Notes: generated by a model not told the origin, from the sequence alone. Numbered from the stretch's first letter, positions 7,020 through 16,746 are shown. The stretch: 34,886 nucleotides of DNA from Acidobacteriota bacterium (GCA_021818585.1 JAKATU010000074.1:1-34886), one strand, 5' to 3'. Numbers and translations are program-made.

Positions 7020-9898
7020 GCGGGGACCTCGTATCCCATTTCTTTTAGCGCCTGCTGGCAGCGGCCGCAGACTTTTTGCCACGGGCCGAAGTCGGTGACG
7101 TCGGTGCGATAGTTCCAGCAGCGGTTGCACTTTTCGCCGTCGGCGGGGAGAACCGACGGTTTGAAGTTCCTTACCTCAAGGAGGTTAAGCGCTTCTTCAG
7201 AGATTGCACCGGCTGACTCCGGTAGGTACTCAATCTCCACCTGTGACACATTCAGCAATTCTTTAAGGCTCGATTCGTATTTGCTGAGCAGTTCCCATGT
7301 TTCGTTCTTCAACATGAAGTCGAGTCGTACTTTAGCGTCCAGCGCTTTGCCAATTTTAGACGCTTTACGCTCGGCCTCTAGTGCAACCAGAACCTCGTCT
7401 CTGATGGTCAATAAGTTTTGCCAGTCTCCGAGTAATTCATCATCCTTCTCTGTGATCTCTTCGGGTTTGGGGAAGAGCGCGAGGTGGACGCTGGGGACGC
7501 GGTTGGCGCTGGGTGGCAGGTATTGCCAGACTTCGTCCGCAGTGAAGCTGAGAATGGGTGCGACGAGGCGCACGAGGGCTTCCGCGATGGTGTAGATGAC
7601 GGTTTGCGCGGAGCGGCGCTCGTGGCTGGCTGGTGCGAGGGTGTACATGCGGTCCTTGAGGACGTCGAGGTAGATGGCGCTGAGGTCTACTACGCAGAAC
7701 TCGATGACGGCGTGGTAGATGCGGTGGAACTGGAAGTCGGCGTACCAGCCGTCGACGCGCTCGGTGAGGCTGCGCATGCGCTGGAGCATGTAGCGGTCGA
7801 GCGGGAGCAGTTCGGCTTCGGGGATGGAGTGCTTTGCGGGGTCGAATCCGCTGAGGTTGCCGAGCAGGAATCGAAAGGTGTTGCGGAGCTTGCGGTAGTT
7901 GTCTGCGACGCGCTGCATGAGGTTTTCGCTGGCGCGGACGTCTTCGCGGAAGTCAACGCTGGCGACCCAGAGGCGGACGATTTCGGCGCCGAGGCGGTTG
8001 GCGATATCGACGGGATCGACGCCGTTGCCGAGGGACTTGGACATGGCGCGGCCCTGCTCGTCGAGGGTCCAGCCGGCGGTGCCGACCATGCGGTAGGGCG
8101 AGGCGTGCTGCTTGCCGATGCCGACGGAGGTGAGCAGGGAGGTGTGGAACCAGCCGCGATATTGGTCGCCGCCTTCGAAGTAGAGGTCGGCTGGGGCTTC
8201 GAGGCCGGGTTCGGCGTCAAGGACGGCGCTCCAGCTTGCGCCGGAGTCAAACCAGACGTCGAGGATGTCTGTTTCCTTGCGGAAATCTTTGCCGCCGCAG
8301 TGGGCGCATCGGGTTCCGGCAGCGAGCAGCGAGGCTGGCTCGTATTGATGCCAGGCTTCGGCTCCTTCATGCAGGAAGAGATCGATGACGCTGCGGTTGA
8401 AGGCTGCGTCGTGCAGCGGCTCGTGGCATTTGTTGCAGAGCAGCACGGCGATGGGGACGCCCCAGACGCGCTGGCGGGAGATGCACCAGTCGGGACGGGT
8501 TTCGATCATGTTGGCGATGCGGTCTTCGCCCCAGGCGGGATCCCAGTCGATATTGTTACGGATTTCGTCGAGGGCGCGCTGGCGGAAGGTGGTTTGCGTG
8601 CCGTCGGGGTTTTGCATTGGCGTGTCGATGCGGATGAACCACTGCTCGGTAGCGCGGAAGATGACGGGCTTATGGCATCGCCAGCAGTGCGGGTAGGAGT
8701 GGTAGACATCGTTGCGGCCCATGAGGACGCCGCGTGCGGTGAGCAGGTCGATGATGGGCTGGTTGGCTTGGAATACGGTTTTGCCTTCGTATTCGGGCAT
8801 GCCGTTGCGAAGGCGTCCTGCGTTGTCTACGTTGCAGGTCTGGTCGAGGCCGTACTTTGCGCCGGTGTAGAAATCGTCTGCGCCGTGAGCGGGCGCGGTG
8901 TGGACGGCGCCGGTGCCTTGCTCGATGGTGACGTAGTCGGCGAGGACGCCTAGGATCTGGCGATCGAGGAATGGGTGCTGGAAGGTGGCGCGCTCGAGTT
9001 TTGCGCCGGGAAAGCGGACGATCTCTGCGGCAGCGGTGAGATTGCAGGCTTCTCGGACGGATTCCGCGAGGGCTTCGGCGACGATGTAAACCTGGCCGTT
9101 CTGTTCGAGGGCGAGGTAGGTGAGTTCCGGATGGAAGGCCACCGCGAGCGATGCGGGGAGGGTCCAGGGGGTGGTGGTCCAGATGATGGTACTTACGGTG
9201 CGCCCGGCGAGTGCGGTGTGGATGGCTGCGGCGTCTGAGGTGAGCGAGTAGCGGACATAGACGCTGGGGCTGGTGTGCATCTCGTATTCGATTTCCGCGT
9301 CGGCGAGGGCTGTGCGGTCGTGGATGCACCAGTAGACGGGCTTGAGGCCCTTGTAGACGAAATCTGCCTCGAAGAATTTGTAGAAGGTTTCGAGGATGCG
9401 GGCTTCGTACTCGCGGGACATGGTGGAGTAGGGACGATCCCAGCGGCCGAAGACGCCGAGGCGGATGAACTGGCTGGTCTGCAGGTCAATGTATTTTTGC
9501 GCGTAGGCGCGGCAGGCCTGGAGGAATTCGTCCGGGGGCATTTCCAGCTTTTTTCGGCCAAGTTGTTCATCTACTTTGATTTCAATGGGCAGACCGTGGC
9601 AGTCAAAGCCGGGGACGTAGGGCGAATTGAAGCCGGCCATGGTTTTGGACTTTACGATGAAGTCTTTGAGGCACTTGTTGAGGGCGTGGCCGAGGTGAAT
9701 GGGGCCGTTAGCGTAGGGAGGGCCGTCATGGAGGATGTAGCGGGGAGCGTTTTTCCGGGCTTCGCGGATCTGGTCGTAGAGATTGGAGTCTTGCCAGGCC
9801 TTGAGGCGAAGTGGTTCATTCTGAGGCAGATTGGCCTTCATGGGAAAGTCGGTCTGAGGCAGCGTGAGAGTCGCCTTCAATTCTGGCGCAGCGGACAT
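7016..9898 (-). CDS. ileS: Isoleucyl-tRNA synthetase
   Basis: A 960-residue class I aminoacyl-tRNA synthetase. The HIGH motif is HLGH (residues 68-71, in GPIHLGHALNK) and the second signature appears as AMSKS in GRAMSKSLGN. The CP1 editing domain is visible (TTTPWTLPASLAV and the HTAPAHG motif). The C-terminal zinc finger has two Cys pairs (CNRCW and CGRC). Start at 9898 is supported by GGAG six bases upstream; an internal Met at residue 20 is an alternative. It attaches Ile to tRNA and is cotranscribed with lspA. No T-box leader is visible upstream. Confidence 0.98.
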   Translation of the reverse strand: MSAAPELKATLTLPQTDFPMKANLPQNEPLRLKAWQDSNLYDQIREARKNAPRYILHDGPPYANGPIHLGHALNKCLKDFIVKSKTMAGFNSPYVPGFDCHGLPIEIKVDEQLGRKKLEMPPDEFLQACRAYAQKYIDLQTSQFIRLGVFGRWDRPYSTMSREYEARILETFYKFFEADFVYKGLKPVYWCIHDRTALADAEIEYEMHTSPSVYVRYSLTSDAAAIHTALAGRTVSTIIWTTTPWTLPASLAVAFHPELTYLALEQNGQVYIVAEALAESVREACNLTAAAEIVRFPGAKLERATFQHPFLDRQILGVLADYVTIEQGTGAVHTAPAHGADDFYTGAKYGLDQTCNVDNAGRLRNGMPEYEGKTVFQANQPIIDLLTARGVLMGRNDVYHSYPHCWRCHKPVIFRATEQWFIRIDTPMQNPDGTQTTFRQRALDEIRNNIDWDPAWGEDRIANMIETRPDWCISRQRVWGVPIAVLLCNKCHEPLHDAAFNRSVIDLFLHEGAEAWHQYEPASLLAAGTRCAHCGGKDFRKETDILDVWFDSGASWSAVLDAEPGLEAPADLYFEGGDQYRGWFHTSLLTSVGIGKQHASPYRMVGTAGWTLDEQGRAMSKSLGNGVDPVDIANRLGAEIVRLWVASVDFREDVRASENLMQRVADNYRKLRNTFRFLLGNLSGFDPAKHSIPEAELLPLDRYMLQRMRSLTERVDGWYADFQFHRIYHAVIEFCVVDLSAIYLDVLKDRMYTLAPASHERRSAQTVIYTIAEALVRLVAPILSFTADEVWQYLPPSANRVPSVHLALFPKPEEITEKDDELLGDWQNLLTIRDEVLVALEAERKASKIGKALDAKVRLDFMLKNETWELLSKYESSLKELLNVSQVEIEYLPESAGAISEEALNLLEVRNFKPSVLPADGEKCNRCWNYRTDVTDFGPWQKVCGRCQQALKEMGYEVPA

Positions 9899-10239
9899 CG
9901 TTTCTCCGGAGATTTGGATCTGGTGGAATGCTGAAATTTCATTCTATCTGGAGGAAACGCAGATTTCTCCACCGCGCAGGCCTTGGTCGCAATCTGCATC
10001 GCTCAAAATGAGCCTTTGAGGTTGTTTTCGGTGTGGTTGTAAGCGCTGCCTCGCGCTTGTGCGTCGATTTGTGTATAGATACCAATGTAGAGTCATGGTG
10101 ATTTTCTTCGGCTGGCCACCGGAGATGCACCTCCTGAAAAACATGCCCGGGCTCCGGCTGCCAGAACAAGACAATGCAGCGGCTGGTCGTCCATAATTGA
10201 GGAGATGCCGATTTTGTAAGATCGGCAACACGAAGTGCT
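9899..10239. repeat. Divergent spacer between ileS and tonB with one dispersed-repeat copy
   Basis: The 341-nt spacer has no convincing gene. Bases 9955-10013 form a diverged copy of the element seen twice at 6172-6330; the shared skeleton is GCAGATTTCTCC, CGCGCAGGC and a terminal AAATGA-like tail. The rest presumably carries the divergent promoters of ileS and tonB, but no clear -35/-10 pair could be assigned. Confidence 0.5.
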
Positions 10240-11340
10240 ATGGGCAATCCGGTAATGTCGGCTCCTGAGAAGGAGCCTCAGCAAGAGAAACATCCCATCG
10301 AAGATTCGAGTACAGTTCTGCAGGAGACGGACGGTTCGATCTGGTCGTCACTGCTTGGGAACCTGCGCGACGCTTTTTCGTCGAGCAAGCAGGCTCCGCT
10401 GGAGCTGACCTCGCAGCCGGTTGCGGTGGAAGCACCGCTGGATTCGGGTTCGATTTTGGGAGGGATGTGGCAGAACCTGAAGGAGACGTTGTTTCCTGAA
10501 AAGCTGCCGCCGCTGGAGTTGACCTCGCAGCCGGTTGAGGTGACCGATCCGCTGGCGGTGAAGCGGGATGCCAAGTCGAGTGCGATTTCGGCCATTTTGC
10601 ACGCGATGATTATTGCGCTGATTATTCTGCTGGGTTTGCTGGCTCGCCATGTCGTAAAGGTGCAGCAGCAGGCGCAGAATGCGATTCCACTGGTGCCGAT
10701 CACGATGCCGCAGGCTAAGTCCATGGGCGGCGGCGGTGGCGGCGGCGCGCACGAGGTGGTGCAGGCGAGCAAGGGAAGATTGCCGAAGTTTGAGAAGCTG
10801 CAGATTACGCCGCCAAGCGTGATCAAGGTCGATCACCCGATTATTCCTATGCCGCCGTCGGTGCAGGCGCCCCCGATGAATATGCCGAACCAGAACATGC
10901 CGAATCTCGGCGTGACGAATTCACCACAGGTGAAGCTGGCGTCGAATGGGACGGGCGGGAACGCGGGGATTGGTTCCGGCAATGGTACCGGGGTTGGTGC
11001 AGGGAATGGCGCCGGTGTTGGGTCCGGCAGCGGGCAGGGCATGGGTGGCGGCGTGTACAACGTGGGCGGCGGCGTTTCTGCTCCCGTGGCGATTTATGCT
11101 CCGGAACCGGAGTTTTCTGATGAAGCCCGGCGCGCCAAGTACCAGGGCGTGGTGGACCTGCAGATTATTGTGACCAAGCAGGGATTGCCGGCGGACATCA
11201 CGATTGTTCGCCATCTTGGAATGGGCCTGGATGAGAAGGCGATTGAAGCAGTAAGACGGTACCGTTTTCGTCCTGCGATGTACCATGGGCATCCTGTTGC
11301 GGTTCGGATGATCGTTGAGGTGGACTTCCACCTGTTCTGA
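10240..11340 (+). CDS. TonB-family energy transducer with duplicated cytoplasmic segment
   Basis: A 366-residue protein. One membrane helix lies at about residues 115-135 (LHAMIIALIILLGLLARHVV), preceded by an unusually long cytoplasmic N-terminus. That N-terminus contains two consecutive copies of a roughly 34-residue unit, each with the exact block LELTSQPV. A periplasmic linker rich in Gly, Asn and Pro follows. The C-terminal TonB domain (about 285-366) has PEFSDEARRAKYQG, IVTKQGLPADITIVRHLG and AVRRYRFRPAMYHGHPV. It should pass proton-motive energy to outer-membrane receptors; no ExbB/ExbD or receptor is encoded in the window. The start at 10240 lacks a strong RBS; an ATG at 10255 is possible. 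A strong terminator follows. Confidence 0.93.
   Translation: MGNPVMSAPEKEPQQEKHPIEDSSTVLQETDGSIWSSLLGNLRDAFSSSKQAPLELTSQPVAVEAPLDSGSILGGMWQNLKETLFPEKLPPLELTSQPVEVTDPLAVKRDAKSSAISAILHAMIIALIILLGLLARHVVKVQQQAQNAIPLVPITMPQAKSMGGGGGGGAHEVVQASKGRLPKFEKLQITPPSVIKVDHPIIPMPPSVQAPPMNMPNQNMPNLGVTNSPQVKLASNGTGGNAGIGSGNGTGVGAGNGAGVGSGSGQGMGGGVYNVGGGVSAPVAIYAPEPEFSDEARRAKYQGVVDLQIIVTKQGLPADITIVRHLGMGLDEKAIEAVRRYRFRPAMYHGHPVAVRMIVEVDFHLF
10337..10553 (+). repeat. Tandem coding duplication in the TonB N-terminus
   Basis: Two adjacent units (about 10337-10440 and 10453-10553) encode related 34-residue segments. They share LELTSQPV exactly and have the pattern aromatic/Leu, N-L, acidic or basic, then PLELTSQPV and a terminal PL. 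The DNA blocks ctgacctcgcagccggtt and ttgacctcgcagccggtt match almost perfectly. Confidence 0.75.
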
Positions 11341-11363
11341 GTATTGCTTATTGTGGAATGGGC

Positions 11364-11386
11364 AGGAGCCGTTCGCGGCTCCTTTT
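11364..11386 (+). terminator. Intrinsic terminator after the TonB gene
   Basis: An 8-bp stem AGGAGCCG / CGGCTCCT (11364-11371 with 11376-11383), loop TTCG, followed by TTTTGCTTT, lies 24 nt past the stop. It separates tonB from the next gene. Confidence 0.9.
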
Positions 11387-11469
11387 GCTTTGGGCGCGTT
11401 AATGTCTAGCTCATGGGTTGGCGTGCTAGACTGTGTGTTTCCCGATACAAGGAGTAACAAGAACACACC

Positions 11470-14400
11470 ATGAATTCATCCAGTTTGTGTCGTCGTGCGG
11501 CTGTTTTTTGTCTTCTGGCCGCAGCCCCCATTGCTTTGTTGGCAGCACAGGCCGGTCCTCAGCGAGAGAACTCGCAGGGCAGGACCGAGTTGCCGATGAA
11601 GGTTTCGAGCAACATCCACTTCCGGTCGGTCGGGCCTGCGATCAGCGGGGGGCGCGTGACGGCGGTGGCCGGTGTTGCGGGGAATCCTGACATTTACTAT
11701 GTGGGCGCGGCGGATGGCGGGGTGTTCCGCACGGATAACGGCGGGATTACGTGGAAGGCGGAGTTTCAGCATCAGCCTGTGTTGTCGATTGGGGCGATGG
11801 CAGTGGACCCGCAGAATTCGTCGGTGGTGTGGGTTGGGACGGGCGAGGCGAATATTCGCAATGACATTTCGTACGGCGATGGCGTGTACATGTCGACTGA
11901 CGCGGGCAGGCACTGGAAGAATATGGGGCTGAAGGATACGTTCCAGATTTCGCGAATTGTGATTGATCCGCTGCATCCGGATACGGTGCTGGTGGCGGCG
12001 ATGGGCGAGCCGTGGAAGGATAATCCCGACCGCGGGGTTTATCGCACGACGGATGGCGGCAAGACGTGGGAAAAGGTGCTGTATGTGGGGCCAAGCGTGG
12101 GCATCAGCGATATGGCGATGGACCCGAAGAATCCAAATATTGTGTTTGCTGCGACGTACCGTTTTCGGCGAACTCCGTGGGGCTACTCGGATGGCGGGCC
12201 GGAGGATGCGATTTACAAGTCGATCGATGGCGGTGCGACTTGGAAGCGGCTGAGCGGCCATGGGCTGCCGACGGAGCCGGTGACGCGCATCGGGCTGGCG
12301 ATTGCGGCCAGCTCACCGAACGTGGTGTATGCGGTGATGGGGTCGAATCAAGGCGTGCTGTGGCGGAGCGAGGATTACGGCAAGCACTGGACACTGGTGA
12401 GCAAGAACCAGGAAGTGGATTCGCGGCCGTTCTACTTTTCGCACATCGCGGTAGACCCGACGGACGCGAACCGCATTTTTGCGATTTCAAACAATCTGCT
12501 GGAGTCGTCTGATGGCGGAATGCACTTTGCAACGATTGCCAAGAACATCCATGTGGATCACCACGCGATGTGGATTGATCCCGCGGGCAGCGGGCGGATC
12601 ATTGAGGGCAATGACGGAGGCGTGGCGCTGTCGGTCGATAACGGCAAGCACTGGAACTTCCTCCACAATATTGCGATTGGGCAGTTTTACCATGCGGCGA
12701 CCAGCGAGCAGCCGTTCTTTGAGGTATGCGGCGGGCTGCAGGATAACAGCGGCTGGTGCGGGCCGGGGATGAACAAGAATCCGCAGGGGATTCTGGATCG
12801 CGACTGGACCCTGCTTAATGGCGGCGATGGAATTTATGCGATTCCGGCGGCGGATGATCCGAATATTGTTTACAACTCGACGCAGAATCAGTACCTGATG
12901 TCGTTCCACAAGAATAGCGAGCAGGCGGAGAATATCGAGCCTTATTCCGCCGATTTTGTGGGCAAGGGCGTTGCGGATTTGAAGTACCGGTTTGCCTGGG
13001 ATGCCGGATTTGCGGTGTCGCCGGATAATCCGAAGGTGCTGTATGCGGGCGGCAATGTTCTGTTCCAGAGCATGGATCGCGGGCGGACGTGGAAGGTGAT
13101 CAGCCCGGATCTGACGTTGAATGACAAGTCAAAGCAGGTGTCTTCGGGCGGGCCGATTATCAAGGACGATTCCGGCGCGGAGGTTTACGACGCGATACTA
13201 CGGATTGCTGTGGCGAAGAGCGACCCGAAGGTGATCTGGGTGGGCACGGATGACGGACAGGTGCAGGTGACGCGGAACGGCGGCGGAAGCTGGACGAATG
13301 TAACGTCGCATATTCCAGGGCTGCCGGCGTGGGGGCGTGTGGAGTCGATTGATGTTTCGCAGACGGACCCGGGCGATGTGCTGATTGCGGTGGATCGTCA
13401 TTTCAGCGGAGACTTCAAGCCGTATCTTTTCCGGACGACGAACTATGGCGCCTCGTGGACATCGATCAGCGGGAATCTGCCAAGCGATGTTTATGCGCAT
13501 GTGGTGCGGAGGGATTTGAAGAATCCAAACCTGTATTACGCGGGCCTGGAGAATGGGCTGTACGTGTCGTGGGATGCGGGCAGGAAATGGTATCTGTTCG
13601 GGCTGGGGCTGCCGGATGTGGCGGTGTATGACCTGACGCTGAACGCGCATGACAACGACCTGGTGCTGGCGACGCATGGGCGGTCGATCTGGATTCTGGA
13701 TGATTTGACGCCGTTCCAGAAGTTTGACTCGCAGGTGGCGAGCGCGCCGCTGACGCTGTTCAAGCCGGAGACTGCGATGCGTTACTGGGGATGGCCTGAG
13801 CTGGAGTTCCCTGGTGACCAGTCGTTCAAGGGACAGAACCCGACGTTTGGTGCGGCGTTTGATTATTACCTGTCGAAGGGCGCGGACAAGCCCGGAGAGT
13901 TGATCATTACCGATGTCGCAGGCAAGGTGGTTCGGACGATGAAGGGCATGCACAAAGGCAAGCCCATTACGATGACGCCAGTGGTAGGGGGTACACAACC
14001 GAAGACGAAGAAGGAAAAGGGCGTGAAGATGATGGTGCCATGGGTTCCGACGCAGGCCGGATTGCATCGCGTGTATTGGAATTTGCGTGCGGATGGGCCG
14101 GTGCGCTGGAATTCGGCGCTGGACTTCATGAAGGGACCGAAGTCCGGCGCGATGCTGCCTCCGGGAAGCTATACGGCCACGCTGAAGATTGGCGGGCAGA
14201 CTGAGTCGCAGAAGTTCACGGTGATGAACGATCCGGCATCGCACGGCACGCTGGCCGGCATGCAGCAGCGGTATGAGACCGAGGAGGCTGTGCTGCATGA
14301 GCTATCGCAGGTGGATGTGGCGCTGAACAGGCTGCATGCCATTGACCAGCAACTGGCCGCGCTGAAGGCTGCGGTGAAGGGCGAGGCGAACGAAGCGGCT

Positions 14401-14724
14401 GTTGACGCTGCGATTGAGAAGCTCGAGAAGCAGACCAAGGCGGAGAAGCTGAAGCTGACCAGCAATGCGGGGGCGGAGGAATCTACGCTGCGCGTGCCGG
14501 ATCAGATTCACGAGACCCTGCAGATGATGTACAGCCTGTTCGAGGGCGAGGATACTGCGCCGACGGCCGTGCTGCTGGACCAGAAAGCGCGGGTGGATGC
14601 GCGTTACCGGACTTCGCTGGAAGGCTTTAACGAGTACCTTTCGAGCGATGTTGCCACGTTTAATCACTCGATGGCCGGTTACAGGATGACCGGAGTCATT
14701 GCGGGTGCGGCTTTGAAGCCGTAG
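11470..14724 (+). CDS. Exported sortilin/VPS10-like Asp-box beta-propeller protein
   Basis: A 1,084-residue protein with an N-terminal signal peptide (Arg-Arg, then VFCLLAAAPIALLAA, cleavage near residue 28). About ten Asp-box (BNR) motifs are spread over residues 85-700, among them RTDNGGITW, STDAGRHW, RTTDGGKTW, SIDGGATW, SEDYGKHW, SVDNGKHW, SMDRGRTW, TTNYGASW and SWDAGRKW. This fits one or two beta-propellers of the kind annotated as VPS10/sortilin-like or glycosyl-hydrolase-like. The last 330 residues form an Ig-like plus helical tail. No sialidase Arg triad was identified, so enzymatic activity is doubtful. AAGGAG lies about 15 nt before the ATG. Families of this type are abundant in Acidobacteriota; the role is unknown. 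Confidence 0.88.
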   Translation: MNSSSLCRRAAVFCLLAAAPIALLAAQAGPQRENSQGRTELPMKVSSNIHFRSVGPAISGGRVTAVAGVAGNPDIYYVGAADGGVFRTDNGGITWKAEFQHQPVLSIGAMAVDPQNSSVVWVGTGEANIRNDISYGDGVYMSTDAGRHWKNMGLKDTFQISRIVIDPLHPDTVLVAAMGEPWKDNPDRGVYRTTDGGKTWEKVLYVGPSVGISDMAMDPKNPNIVFAATYRFRRTPWGYSDGGPEDAIYKSIDGGATWKRLSGHGLPTEPVTRIGLAIAASSPNVVYAVMGSNQGVLWRSEDYGKHWTLVSKNQEVDSRPFYFSHIAVDPTDANRIFAISNNLLESSDGGMHFATIAKNIHVDHHAMWIDPAGSGRIIEGNDGGVALSVDNGKHWNFLHNIAIGQFYHAATSEQPFFEVCGGLQDNSGWCGPGMNKNPQGILDRDWTLLNGGDGIYAIPAADDPNIVYNSTQNQYLMSFHKNSEQAENIEPYSADFVGKGVADLKYRFAWDAGFAVSPDNPKVLYAGGNVLFQSMDRGRTWKVISPDLTLNDKSKQVSSGGPIIKDDSGAEVYDAILRIAVAKSDPKVIWVGTDDGQVQVTRNGGGSWTNVTSHIPGLPAWGRVESIDVSQTDPGDVLIAVDRHFSGDFKPYLFRTTNYGASWTSISGNLPSDVYAHVVRRDLKNPNLYYAGLENGLYVSWDAGRKWYLFGLGLPDVAVYDLTLNAHDNDLVLATHGRSIWILDDLTPFQKFDSQVASAPLTLFKPETAMRYWGWPELEFPGDQSFKGQNPTFGAAFDYYLSKGADKPGELIITDVAGKVVRTMKGMHKGKPITMTPVVGGTQPKTKKEKGVKMMVPWVPTQAGLHRVYWNLRADGPVRWNSALDFMKGPKSGAMLPPGSYTATLKIGGQTESQKFTVMNDPASHGTLAGMQQRYETEEAVLHELSQVDVALNRLHAIDQQLAALKAAVKGEANEAAVDAAIEKLEKQTKAEKLKLTSNAGAEESTLRVPDQIHETLQMMYSLFEGEDTAPTAVLLDQKARVDARYRTSLEGFNEYLSSDVATFNHSMAGYRMTGVIAGAALKP

Positions 14725-14746
14725 CTGCTGTTACTCAGAGAAAGTT

Positions 14747-14782
14747 CCCGCGCCGGGGGATTCGGCGCGGGGCTTTTCTTTT
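14747..14782 (+). terminator. Intrinsic terminator after the Asp-box gene
   Basis: A GC-rich 9-bp stem CCCGCGCCG (14747-14755) pairs with CGGCGCGGG (14763-14771), then CTTTTCTTTT. It sits between convergent genes. Confidence 0.92.
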
Positions 14783-14792
14783 GTATGCAGAA

Positions 14793-16052
14793 TCAATTCC
14801 AGTCGTGGAACCAGTGTTCGCGGGTGCCGGGCATGGCGACGGTGGAGCGGTCGACCTTGCGCAGGAGTAGCTGGTCGACGAAGATATCGCCCCGGTCGAA
14901 GGCCACTGCGGCCCCCGCCATGTAGAGGAGCCAGATGCGGTAGGTCATTTCCGGAACGATGTTGAGCAGGTCTTCCTCGTTCTGGCGGAGAGCCTTAACC
15001 CAGTGGCGGAGGGTGAGCGCGTAGTGTTCGCGGAGGTTTTCAACGTCGCGGACCTCGAAGCCGGCGGCTTCAGCGCAGGCGATCATCTGGTGGAGCGGGA
15101 CGAGTTCGCCGTCTGGGAAGACGTACTTCTGAATGAATGAGTCCCTGGGCGGCGGCGAGTGCTGCGCGCGGCCGATGCCGTGGTTGAGAAAAAGGCCGCC
15201 GGGCTTAAGGAGTTCGAAGGCGACGTGGAAGTATTCGGAAAGATTTTTGAGGCCGACGTGCTCGACCATGCCGACGCTGACGATCTTTTCATAGCGCCAG
15301 GGCTCGAAGGGGAGCTCGCGATAGTCTTTGAGTGCGACGGAGCAGTGCTCTCTTACGTTGGATTGCGCGATGCGGTTTTCGGCGAATTTTGCCTGTTCAC
15401 GGCTGAGAGTGATGCCGTGCGTGTGAGTTCCATATTGCGCTGCTGCGTGCAGGATGAGGCTGCCCCATCCGCAGCCGATGTCGAGGAGCGAGTCTTCAGG
15501 GTTGAGTTCGAGCTTGCGGCAGATGAGTTCGAGCTTGTTGGTCTGGGCTTCGTCGATGGACTGCATGGGGCTGCGGAAGTATGCGCAGCTGTACACCATG
15601 GTGGGGCCGAGCCAGGGAAGAAAGAATTCCGGCGGCTTGTCGTAGTGGTAGGAGATGGCGGTGCGGTCGCGATGCCGGGAGTGCTGAAGGCCGTGGAGGA
15701 GCGCTTCTTTTGCCTCGTGGAAGACGTGGTCGAACTGCGCCAGAGAGGCTACGTTGAGATGGGAGGCGCGCTGGAAGATGTAATCCGCCATACGGAGTGC
15801 GGCGTAGAGGTCACCTTCAATTTCGAGATCCTTGTGGATGAAGGCCTCGCCGAGAGTGATCTCGCTGGGGTGATGGATGAGGGTATCGAGCGCGGAGAGC
15901 GCCTCAAAGGAGAGTGTGAAGACCGGCTCGCGATCGGGGTGGGAGTTCCATTCCCAATCGGGGGTTCGAATGGCGAAGGGCGAGAGATGGTAGTCGCGAA
16001 AGAACGTGTCGAGCAGTAGAGTTTGATCGGTGTTGAGGGCGGGAATAGCCAT
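14793..16052 (-). CDS. cfa: Cyclopropane-fatty-acyl-phospholipid synthase
   Basis: A 419-residue SAM-dependent enzyme that turns unsaturated phospholipid acyl chains into cyclopropane chains at the inner membrane. The SAM site is LLDIGCGWGSLILHAA. It is followed by the family motifs ISVGMVEHVG-type (here IVSVGMVEHVGLKN), GGLFLNHGI, YVFPDGELVPL and a C-terminal block ending with IWLLYMAGAAVAFDRGD. The N-terminal lipid-binding domain is about residues 1-120. RBS GGAGG lies seven bases before the ATG. It is the last gene in a minus-strand series with tlpA-like, rhodanese and universal stress genes, a setting that suggests envelope stress adaptation. Length is usual. Confidence 0.95.
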   Translation of the reverse strand: MAIPALNTDQTLLLDTFFRDYHLSPFAIRTPDWEWNSHPDREPVFTLSFEALSALDTLIHHPSEITLGEAFIHKDLEIEGDLYAALRMADYIFQRASHLNVASLAQFDHVFHEAKEALLHGLQHSRHRDRTAISYHYDKPPEFFLPWLGPTMVYSCAYFRSPMQSIDEAQTNKLELICRKLELNPEDSLLDIGCGWGSLILHAAAQYGTHTHGITLSREQAKFAENRIAQSNVREHCSVALKDYRELPFEPWRYEKIVSVGMVEHVGLKNLSEYFHVAFELLKPGGLFLNHGIGRAQHSPPPRDSFIQKYVFPDGELVPLHQMIACAEAAGFEVRDVENLREHYALTLRHWVKALRQNEEDLLNIVPEMTYRIWLLYMAGAAVAFDRGDIFVDQLLLRKVDRSTVAMPGTREHWFHDWN

Positions 16053-16208
16053 GCGCCAGCCTCCGGTTCCTGCGGCGATGAGTGCTGAGGGTGAATTTGA
16101 ACTCCTTCCGGGCGGATCTGAACCGCCCCTTGATTAGAGGGGCGTGCGCTGCGATTGCGTTGGCCGGATGGAGAAAAACCCGGAGATTCGTTGGTGCGAT
16201 GAAGCGGG

Positions 16209-16745
16209 TCAGTGAGTGGGGTGGGCGAGCAACTTCTGGATTTCTGCGTGTATCTGGCTGACGTGATTGCCACCCTGGTATTCGGCGCGGATGCGGCCGT
16301 GTGCGTCGATGAGGAAGGTGACAGGCAACCCGTAGATGCCGCCGTAGGCCTCGCCCATGTGCGCGGTTCCAACGACGAGGGGATAGTTGACTTTGAGCTT
16401 GCGTGCGACGGCTTCTGCCTTGGGCATTTCGTCGTCCATGTTGACGCCGATGACCTGCAGCTTGCTGTGGTATTGGGATTGCCACTTTGCGAAGGTGGGC
16501 ATTTCTGCCTGGCAGGGAGCGCACCACGATGCCCAGAAGTTGAGCAGGATGACCTTGCCGCGAAATTGTGAGAGGTGGATGGTTTTGTGTTGAAAGTCTT
16601 TGAGCGCGAATGCCGGGGCCGGGTGGCCAACGAGCTTGTGCGGGGTGTCCTGGGCGCATGCTGGAGCTCCAGCGGTGACGGTGAGCAACAACAGGGCGAG
16701 GCATGCGACGAACGAGGCCGGACGGCGTGAAAACGGATAATTCAA
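16209..16745 (-). CDS. Exported TlpA/ResA-like thioredoxin-fold protein
   Basis: A 178-residue protein with a hydrophobic signal (FVACLALLLLTVTAGAPA, likely cleaved after ACA near residue 31). The thioredoxin fold carries the redox motif WASWCAPCQAEMP (C75, C78), and a cis-Pro region appears as LPVTFLIDAHG. It is probably an extracytoplasmic thiol-disulfide reductase acting on haem-protein or envelope thiols. No ATG fits; the frame begins with TTG at 16745, one base after the rhodanese stop, with AAAGGAAG at a good distance. The tight spacing means the two are cotranscribed. The substrate is unknown. Confidence 0.9.
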   Translation of the reverse strand: MNYPFSRRPASFVACLALLLLTVTAGAPACAQDTPHKLVGHPAPAFALKDFQHKTIHLSQFRGKVILLNFWASWCAPCQAEMPTFAKWQSQYHSKLQVIGVNMDDEMPKAEAVARKLKVNYPLVVGTAHMGEAYGGIYGLPVTFLIDAHGRIRAEYQGGNHVSQIHAEIQKLLAHPTH

Positions 16746-16746
16746 A

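Noticed and set aside
7484..8953. 489-codon open frame on the plus strand
   Set aside because: It lies opposite ileS, whose protein is complete and conserved. Its translation is Val/Gly/Asp/Ala-rich without any motif, typical of the reverse strand of a GC-rich gene.
9899..10239. T-box riboswitch upstream of ileS
   Set aside because: No T-box consensus bulge (TGGNACCGCG) or terminator structure was seen before ileS.
13198..14298. 366-codon minus-strand open frame inside the Asp-box gene
   Set aside because: Arg/His/Gln-rich translation without motifs, reverse of a strongly supported gene.
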